Shown piece by piece: positions 13,454 through 18,077 of a DNA stretch of 18,077 nucleotides. The position numbers were made by a program, and so were the translations under genes. Below the pieces are notes generated by a model. That model was given only the letters and a program-made list of their open reading frames with translations. It made no database searches and was not told where the DNA came from. Position 1 is the first letter of the stretch, and the number at the start of each line of letters is the position of its first letter. The stretch comes from DASRBO01 sp035653595 (GTDB lineage Bacteria > Actinomycetota > Acidimicrobiia > Acidimicrobiales > JAJPHE01), in contig DASRBO010000194.1 in assembly GCA_035653595.1 (NCBI GenBank), positions 1 through 18,077 of the forward strand, read 5' to 3'.

Positions 13454-13840
13454 GTGATCGAGCCCGCCGACCTGCCCGAGCCTGTGCTCGCCAGCCTGCG
13501 GTCCATCTGCGAGCGGCTACCCGAGTCGACCGAGGAGCAGGCCTGGGCCGGCCGGCGCTGGCGGATCCGGCGCCGGACCTTCGCCCACGTGCTGACCATC
13601 GACTCGGCCGACGGACCGAGCACGGTCATGAGCTTCCGCTCCGAAAGCCCCGAGCTCGAGGTGCTGTGGGCCAGCGGCCATCCGTTCTTCCGCCCCGGGT
13701 GGGGCAGCAATGTGGTCGGGATGGTCCTCGACGGCGCGCCGGACTGGGAGGAGGTGGCCGAGCTGCTCACCGAGTCGTACCGCATCATGGCGCCCAAGAA
13801 GCTGGCCGCCCTGGTGGTCCCGCCCGAGCCCGGGGACTAG
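13454..13840 (+). CDS. MmcQ/YjbR family protein
   Basis: A 128-residue protein of the MmcQ/YjbR superfamily, a CyaY-like double-wing fold sometimes described as DNA-binding. Visible are LRSICERLPESTEEQAWAGRRWRIRRRTFAHVLTID, LWASGHPFFRPGWGSNVVGMVLDG and the C-terminal DWEEVAELLTESYRIMAPKKLAALV, which is the family's hallmark ending. GTG 13454 is chosen because translation from it gives exactly the family N-terminus; no good ribosome site is seen. It ends tail-to-tail with the BON-DUF2267 gene, the two stops overlapping in CTAG. The biological role is unclear across the family. Confidence 0.85.
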   Translation: MIEPADLPEPVLASLRSICERLPESTEEQAWAGRRWRIRRRTFAHVLTIDSADGPSTVMSFRSESPELEVLWASGHPFFRPGWGSNVVGMVLDGAPDWEEVAELLTESYRIMAPKKLAALVVPPEPGD

Positions 13841-14709
13841 TCGGGGACCGATCCCTCCCAGAGCGCCCGCAGCTGGGCCGGCAGCACGGCGGCGACGTCG
13901 GCCGCCTCCTCCGGCACCAGCGAGCGCAGCACCCCCAGGACCGACTCCACCACGTGCTCGGTCCGCCCCAGCGGCAGGCCCGGGCACATGGCCGACACCG
14001 TGACCATGAACTCGCCCACCCGGCGCATGCGCCTCGAGCCGTTGCGGCGGGCGGTGCCTGTCGCCGCCAGGGCCCGCACGTCGGCGGGCAGGTGGCCGGC
14101 CAGCTGGTCCCGCTCGCCCTCGGGCAGGCGCTCGAGGAACACCCCCACCACCACCCCGACGACCCCTCCGGCCACCTCGGGGGCCGCCCCCGCCGCAACC
14201 GCCGCCCCGGTGAGCCGGCGCAGGGCCGCTGACGGTGACGGCACCGACTGGCCATCCGAGGGTCGGCTGTCGCCGGCGGTCAGCCCGACGTGGAGGAACG
14301 AGTTCACCCCGGCCACCCCCGCCACCCGGGCGGCCGCCCGTTCCAGCTCCAGGGCCTGGTCGGCCGTCTCCACCTCGCCGTGGAGGACGACCACCCGGTC
14401 GTTCACCATCACGTGGAGCCGGGGCAGATCGAGCCGGGACTCCAGCGGGCCCAGGCTGGAGCGGACCCGGTCGGCCAGCACGTTGTCGGGCACCCCCAGG
14501 TCGGGGTGGCGTCCCTGCAGGCGGTAGGAGGTGCCCTCCCACCGCCCGGCCAGGTGGCGCACGCGCCCGGCCATCCGGTCGCCCCGCCGGGCCAGCTGGC
14601 GGCGCCCCCGGGTGCCGGCGCCGAGGTAGTGCCGGGCCAGGAGGCCAACGCCCGCCACGGCCAACCCCCGGCGCACCAGCGTCGGTGCCCTGTGCCGCGT
14701 TGCCGTCAT
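13837..14709 (-). CDS. BON domain-DUF2267 protein
   Basis: A 290-residue protein. Residues 1-60 are very basic with one modest hydrophobic stretch (LVRRGLAVAGVGLLARHYLG, about 11-30). A BON domain follows at about 76-142: DNVLADRVRSSLG, LHVMVNDRVVVLHGEVETADQALELERAAARVAGVAGVNSFLHV. BON domains bind lipid or partner proteins. Residues 178-286 are DUF2267-like and contain two related halves: FLERLPEGERDQLAGHLPADVRAL and LRSLVPEEAADVAAVLPAQLRALWEG. The first half has lost its leading helix. ATG 14709 has GGAGGGG upstream. It is divergent from the SDR gene across 213 bp. Function unknown; the layout suggests an envelope or stress-related protein. Confidence 0.82.
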   Translation of the reverse strand: MTATRHRAPTLVRRGLAVAGVGLLARHYLGAGTRGRRQLARRGDRMAGRVRHLAGRWEGTSYRLQGRHPDLGVPDNVLADRVRSSLGPLESRLDLPRLHVMVNDRVVVLHGEVETADQALELERAAARVAGVAGVNSFLHVGLTAGDSRPSDGQSVPSPSAALRRLTGAAVAAGAAPEVAGGVVGVVVGVFLERLPEGERDQLAGHLPADVRALAATGTARRNGSRRMRRVGEFMVTVSAMCPGLPLGRTEHVVESVLGVLRSLVPEEAADVAAVLPAQLRALWEGSVPD

Positions 14710-14822
14710 GTGCCCCTCCGGTTCTGTTCCATGGTGGGCCGGCCCGGCCGCCGGCGCCAGAGACCAAAGGCCCGTGAAGGTCACTTCCATCCCCAGCGTC
14801 CACAGCTCTTTCCGGTCGCCGG

Positions 14823-14857
14823 CACCGCCCGGTCGACAACGTGTCACCACCCGGTCG
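14823..14857. promoter_or_regulatory. 13-bp direct repeat upstream of SDR gene
   Basis: CACCGCCCGGTCG (14823-14835) and CACCACCCGGTCG (14845-14857) differ at one base and begin 22 bp apart, about two helical turns, so a dimeric regulator could contact both on one face. They lie 66-100 bp before the SDR start in the 213-bp divergent region (14710-14922). Apart from ribosome sites for both genes, that region holds no other clear feature. Confidence 0.3.
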
Positions 14858-14922
14858 GGACCGAGCCCCTGCTCGTCCGGAAGGGCGGCGTCTACGTTCC
14901 CGGTTGTCCGAAAGGAGAGGGC

Positions 14923-15720
14923 ATGAAGCCGCTGTCCGAATTGCTCGACTTGAACGGCAGGACGGCGATAGTCACCGGTGGGGCCGCCGGTATCGGCCTC
15001 GGGATCGCCCGCCGGCTGGCCGAGGCCGGGGCGGCGGTGCTGGTCGCCGATATCGACGGGGCCGCCGCCGGCCGGGCGGCCAAGGCGCTCGGCGACGACG
15101 GGTTCCGGGCCGAGTCCGCCGCGGCCGACGTCTCCTCGCCCGACGGGGTGGCCCGGATGGTCGAGGCGGCCGTCGGCCTGTTCGGCGGCCTCGACATCAT
15201 GGTGAACAACGCCGGCATCTACCCGAACATCCCGCTGGCCCGGCTGGAGCCCGACGCCTTCGACCACATCGTGGCCGTCAACCTGCGGGGCGTCTACCTG
15301 TGCACCCGGGCGGCGTCGCAGACGATGAAGGCCCAGGGCCGAGGGGGGCGGATCATCAACGTCACCTCGATCGACGCCGTTCACCCGTCGATGGTCGGGC
15401 TGGCGACCTACGACGCCACCAAGCACGGCATGTGGGGCTTCACCAAGAACGTGGCCATCGAGCTCGCCCCCTTCGGGATCCAGGTCAACGCCATCGCCCC
15501 CGGCGGCATCCTCACCCCCGGTGCCGCCGCCCAGGCCGGGTCCCCCGTCGAAGGCGTCGACCTCGACGCCATGACCAAGGCGTTCCTCGCCCGCATCCCC
15601 ATGGGTCGCATGGGCGATCCCGACGACATCGCCAAGGTGGTGCTCTTCCTGGCCTCCGACATGGCGTCGTACATGACAGGCAGCCAGGTGGTGGTGGACG
15701 GGGGCGCCCTTCTGGCCTGA
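14923..15720 (+). CDS. SDR family NAD(P)-dependent oxidoreductase
   Basis: A 265-residue classical short-chain dehydrogenase. The Rossmann glycine motif is TGGAAGIG (18-25), NNAG is at 95-98, and the catalytic set is N120, S149, Y163 and K167 (YDATK). D43 at the end of the second strand (VADID) favours NAD(H) over NADP(H). The C-terminus has PMGRMGDPDDIAKVVLFLASDMASYMTGSQVVVDGG, typical of the FabG/glucose-dehydrogenase-like branch. ATG 14923 has a strong ribosome site AAAGGAGAGG (14911-14920). The next gene begins 9 nt later. The substrate is unknown; a nearby gluconolactonase-type enzyme makes a sugar or lactone substrate possible but not shown. Confidence 0.92.
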   Translation: MKPLSELLDLNGRTAIVTGGAAGIGLGIARRLAEAGAAVLVADIDGAAAGRAAKALGDDGFRAESAAADVSSPDGVARMVEAAVGLFGGLDIMVNNAGIYPNIPLARLEPDAFDHIVAVNLRGVYLCTRAASQTMKAQGRGGRIINVTSIDAVHPSMVGLATYDATKHGMWGFTKNVAIELAPFGIQVNAIAPGGILTPGAAAQAGSPVEGVDLDAMTKAFLARIPMGRMGDPDDIAKVVLFLASDMASYMTGSQVVVDGGALLA

Positions 15721-15729
15721 AATGGCCGG

Positions 15730-16260
15730 GTGCTGCCCACCACCCGGCCCCGCTCCGACGCCGACCTGGCCGCCCTCGAGGCGATCCTGGAGGAGTCGGC
15801 CGCCGACGGCTACCCGCCCCACCGCCCGGCCGGCCGGAACGGGTTCCTGGCCTCGGCGGCCGAACGGTGGGCCCGGGTGGCCGAGGCCGACGGCGTGGTC
15901 ATGGGCCACGTGGCCCTCAACGACCACAGCGCCCGCTCGGTGATGGACCTGGCCAGCGCCTCCACCGGGCTCGACGCCTCCGCCCTGGTGGCGGTGGCCC
16001 GGCTCTTCGTCAGCCGGTCGCTGCGCCGGGCCGGGCTGGGAGGCACCCTCCTGGAGGACGCCCGCGCCGAGGCGCAGGGGATGGGACGGCTGGCCGTCCT
16101 CGACGTCTGGGTGGAGCTCGCCGGGACGGTGGCCTTCTACGACGCCATGGGATGGCACCGGCTCGGCGAGGTCAGCATCGAGTTCCGGTCACCGTGCAGC
16201 CCCCGGTGCGTGCACGAGGGCAGCTCCATCCGGTCCCTCGTCTACGCCTCGCCCACCTGA
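15730..16260 (+). CDS. GNAT family N-acetyltransferase
   Basis: A 176-residue acetyltransferase. Key segments are GVVMGHVALNDHS (beta2-3), then VAVARLFVSRSLRRAGLGGTLLEDARAEA, where RRAGLG is the acetyl-CoA loop, then AVLDVWVELAGTVAFYDAMGWHRLGE. GTG 15730 lies 9 nt after the SDR stop; its reading frame matches the domain, while ATG 15722 is in another frame and gives a short meaningless peptide. It is likely translated by coupling with the SDR. Its tail end lies 4 bp from the convergent SMP-30 gene. Acceptor unknown; antibiotic or amine acetylation is possible but unproven. Confidence 0.87.
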   Translation: MLPTTRPRSDADLAALEAILEESAADGYPPHRPAGRNGFLASAAERWARVAEADGVVMGHVALNDHSARSVMDLASASTGLDASALVAVARLFVSRSLRRAGLGGTLLEDARAEAQGMGRLAVLDVWVELAGTVAFYDAMGWHRLGEVSIEFRSPCSPRCVHEGSSIRSLVYASPT

Positions 16261-16264
16261 AGGC

Positions 16265-17092
16265 TCAGGGCGAGCCGGCGCCCGGCACCTCCACCGACAC
16301 CGTCTCCACCCGCCCGACCCGATTGGCCAGCTGCGCCTGGGCGGGTCCGAACCGGCCGGTGAGCAGGAACAGCGTCCGACCGTCCGGGCCTCCCAGGGTG
16401 CAGGCGTAGCAGCCCTGCTCGGTGGGGACCCGGTCGAGGACCTCCCCGCCCTGCCTCACCCGGACCGCCGCCTGGCCGAGGGCGTCGGCGAACCACACCG
16501 CCCCGTCGGCGTCGAGGCAGATCCCGTCGGGATAGGACCCGGGCACCCGGGCCCATTCCCGCTTGGCCCCGGCCACTCCGTCGTCGTCGATGTCGAAGGC
16601 GGCCAGGCCCTCCCCGAACGTCTCGGCCACGATCAGGGTCCGCCCGTCGGGGGTCACCACCGAGCCGTTGGGGAACCGCATGGAGTCGTCGACCACCGAC
16701 ACCGACCGGTCCGGGCCCACCAGGAGGACCTGGGACGGACGGGGGCTCGGAATGCCGGCCAGGTCGCAGGTGCCGACCCAGGCCCGCCCGGATGGGTCCA
16801 CCACCATGTCGTTGGGGGCGAAGGACGCCACCCCGGTCAGGTCGACGTAGACGCCGACCTGACCGCCGGGCGAGACGGCCATGATCGCGGCCGGCTCGCC
16901 CCGGGCGACCAGCAGGGTCCCGTCCGGCAACCAGCCCAGGCCGGAGGGGGCACCGTCGATGGCCGCTACCACCTCGACCTTGCCGTCCATGTCCACGCTG
17001 AGCACCTCGCCGGTGGGCACGTCGGACAGCCACAGCCGGCCATGACGCCACCGCGGCCCTTCGAGAAACGCCCTTCCCTCGATGAGAACCAT
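16265..17092 (-). CDS. SMP-30/gluconolactonase/LRE family hydrolase
   Basis: A 275-residue six-bladed beta-propeller of the SMP-30 family, whose members hydrolyse sugar lactones or other lactones and esters with a single divalent metal. Predicted metal ligands are E11 (FLEGPRW), N142 (RFPNG) and D189 (SYPDG), with N94 (FAPND) as the likely substrate residue; all match the family. Repeated WLPDGTLLVA, PSGRAWVGT, TPDGRTLIVAETF and DADGAVWFAD blades are seen. There is no signal peptide. It lies 27 nt downstream of the lysine-rich mini-gene on the same strand and has no clear ribosome site of its own, which suggests coupling. Gluconolactone is only one possible substrate. Confidence 0.88.
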   Translation of the reverse strand: MVLIEGRAFLEGPRWRHGRLWLSDVPTGEVLSVDMDGKVEVVAAIDGAPSGLGWLPDGTLLVARGEPAAIMAVSPGGQVGVYVDLTGVASFAPNDMVVDPSGRAWVGTCDLAGIPSPRPSQVLLVGPDRSVSVVDDSMRFPNGSVVTPDGRTLIVAETFGEGLAAFDIDDDGVAGAKREWARVPGSYPDGICLDADGAVWFADALGQAAVRVRQGGEVLDRVPTEQGCYACTLGGPDGRTLFLLTGRFGPAQAQLANRVGRVETVSVEVPGAGSP

Positions 17093-17119
17093 GGCGGCAG
17101 TCTGGCCGGCGTCGGGGCC

Positions 17120-17218
17120 CTACTGCTTGGCGGTCTTGGCCTTCTTGGCCGCCCTCTTCTCCTTGAGGCTCTTGCCCTTCTTCTTCTGCTGGTTGGGAGC
17201 CGGCACCTTGCCTGGCAT
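17120..17218 (-). CDS. 32-residue lysine-rich small protein
   Basis: A 33-codon gene beginning MPGKVPAPNQQKKKGKSL and ending in a basic helix KEKRAAKKAKTAKQ. About a third of its residues are Lys, and acidic residues are nearly absent, so it should bind nucleic acid or another polyanion. The call rests on the ribosome binding site: GGGAGGAGAACCC lies immediately before ATG 17218, as strong as any in the window. Similar tiny Lys-rich proteins appear, from memory, in other actinobacterial genomes, without known function. It precedes the SMP-30 gene by 27 nt. A longer in-frame ORF from 17581 would run antisense through the enoyl-CoA hydratase gene and is rejected. Confidence 0.7.
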   Translation of the reverse strand: MPGKVPAPNQQKKKGKSLKEKRAAKKAKTAKQ

Positions 17219-17364
17219 GGGTTCTCCTCCCTCTGGTGGATCGGGGCGCGCCGTCATCGGCACGCAGGTCGGGCCCGGGCGGGACGGCCGCGGGCGGGCA
17301 CGGACGGCAGGGGACAGGCCACGCGCTGCCAGGGATCCGTGCCGGCGCATCAACGCATGAGCCG

Positions 17365-17393
17365 ACTGTACGGTCAGGCGACGGCCGGGGCAA
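17365..17393 (-). promoter_or_regulatory. Candidate promoter for the lysine-rich gene and SMP-30 gene
   Basis: On the minus strand TTGCCC (17393-17388) and TACAGT (17370-17365) are spaced by 17 bp. Transcription would start near 17358 and give a leader of about 140 nt before the ATG at 17218. The remainder of the 211-bp gap shows no other clear feature. Confidence 0.35.
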
Positions 17394-17416
17394 CGATTTT
17401 GGCCCGGACGGGGCCG

Positions 17417-17422
17417 TAGCCT
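17417..17422 (+). promoter_or_regulatory. Candidate -10 box, leaderless enoyl-CoA hydratase start
   Basis: TAGCCT fits TANNNT and ends 7 nt before ATG 17430, with no ribosome binding site. CGATTT (17394-17399) is a poor -35 candidate at 17 bp. Confidence 0.33.
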
Positions 17423-17429
17423 CCCCCGG

Positions 17430-18077
17430 ATGTTCTGGAAACTCGATACCCACGGGTCGATCGCCGTGGCCGTGTTCAACCGGCCGCCCCGCAACATGAT
17501 GAGCTTCGCCGCCATGACCGAGCTGGAGGCGGTGGTCACCGGGGTGGCCGGCGACGACGCCGTGTCGGTGCTGGTGCTCACCGGCGGCGTGCCTGGCTAC
17601 TTCGTGGCCCACGCCGACCTCGACGACCTGGCCGCCCTGGGCCGGGGCCAGCCGGTGGAGGGGGATCCGGGCTCATGGTGGCGGGTCCTCGCCCTCCTCG
17701 AGTCCATGCCGCAGCCGGTCGTGGCCGCCGTAAACGGCCAGGCCTGGGGAGGGGGATGCGAGCTGAGCCTGGCCTGCACCCTCAGGGTCATGGCGCACTC
17801 CGCCCACGTGGCCCAGCCCGAGGTCAACGTAGGCATCATCCCCGGTGCCGGGGGCACCCAGCGCCTGCCCCGGCTGATCGGGCCCGGGCCGGCGGCCGAG
17901 CTGGTGCTCTCCGGCCGGGTGATGCGCAGCGAGGAGGCCCTCCAACGCGGCTATGCCCAGGCCGTCCTGCCCGACGAAGGCTTCCTGGACCACGTGCTCG
18001 AGTGGGTCGGGCCCATGGCGACCAAGCCCCGTCGGGCCCTGCGGTCCGCCAAGAAGGCGCTGGTCGAGGGGATGGGG
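17430..18077 (+). CDS. Enoyl-CoA hydratase/isomerase (crotonase) family, 3' truncated
   Basis: The frame is open from ATG 17430 to the window end (216 codons, no stop), so the C-terminus lies outside. It has the crotonase fold: FNRPPRNMMSF at the N-terminus, YFVAHADLDDL (58-68) for the first oxyanion-hole strand, NGQAWGGGCELSLACTLRVMA (102-122), and QPEVNVGIIPGAGGTQRLPRLIG (129-151). Both catalytic glutamates of true hydratases are present (E111 in GGGCE and E131 in QPE). A histidine (H61) stands where AGAD-type members have Gly, and Thr replaces the usual Asp in the ACD motif. It should act on enoyl-CoA thioesters in the cytoplasm, in fatty-acid or aromatic catabolism. The start fits a -10 box. 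Confidence 0.88.
   Translation, partial: MFWKLDTHGSIAVAVFNRPPRNMMSFAAMTELEAVVTGVAGDDAVSVLVLTGGVPGYFVAHADLDDLAALGRGQPVEGDPGSWWRVLALLESMPQPVVAAVNGQAWGGGCELSLACTLRVMAHSAHVAQPEVNVGIIPGAGGTQRLPRLIGPGPAAELVLSGRVMRSEEALQRGYAQAVLPDEGFLDHVLEWVGPMATKPRRALRSAKKALVEGMG

Noticed and set aside
14710..16158. Upstream extension of the BON-DUF2267 frame to a 773-codon ORF
   Set aside because: The extra part is antisense to SDR and GNAT and has shadow-like composition; ATG 14709 has its own GGAGGGG site.
14841..16409. 522-codon plus-strand ORF overlapping the SDR and GNAT genes
   Set aside because: Arg/Gly-rich shadow; the SDR and GNAT frames carry full motif sets and proper starts.
1..18077. CRISPR array, tRNA, rRNA, insertion sequence, prophage or toxin-antitoxin pair
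   Set aside because: No regularly spaced repeats, tRNA-like cloverleaf, transposase, integrase or phage structural gene was seen; the small genes match metabolic or DUF families rather than toxin-antitoxin pairs.

Overview
This is a gene-dense stretch of very GC-rich bacterial chromosome (about 70% G+C by eye) with 25 protein-coding genes, two of them cut by the window edges. I see no rRNA, tRNA, CRISPR array, insertion sequence or phage gene. High G+C, a mycothiol-dependent (MDMPI-type) enzyme, a DUF2630 protein, a MASE1-SpoIIE phosphatase and several starts with a -10 box just upstream and no Shine-Dalgarno all point to Actinomycetota. An Acidimicrobiia-like lineage is possible, but that is inference.

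Layout. 1-79: start of a minus-strand gene, perhaps a methyltransferase. 136-2269: AhpD-like protein, a 16-bp perfect hairpin, then a DHA2-type MFS exporter. 2270-2587: 318-bp gap. 2588-4231: MASE1-SpoIIE membrane phosphatase. 4312-6311: a second MFS exporter divergent from an HxlR regulator, with an operator and two overlapping promoters between them. 6344-9423: small proteins of metabolite-damage or unknown function (DUF2630, small GNAT, DUF1059, GYD, ABM-like barrel, RidA, YCII, MDMPI). 9499-11764: ArsR-SRPBCC fusion and a sulfatase. 11786-13840: SRPBCC protein, rhodanese, GNAT, MmcQ/YjbR protein. 13837-14709: BON-DUF2267 protein. 14923-16260: SDR dehydrogenase and GNAT. 16265-17218: SMP-30/gluconolactonase-type hydrolase preceded by a 32-residue lysine-rich mini-gene. 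17430-end: enoyl-CoA hydratase, truncated by the window.

How the genes may work together. Most look like peripheral detoxification, small-molecule catabolism and stress functions under local regulators rather than one pathway. The clearest circuits are HxlR with its exporter and the ArsR-SRPBCC fusion with the divergent MDMPI-YCII-RidA set. No obviously new multi-gene system stands out. The most interesting signals are the HxlR/MFS promoter-operator overlap, the hairpin abutting the first MFS start, the nested dyad at the ArsR-SRPBCC gene, and the tiny lysine-rich gene with a strong ribosome binding site.
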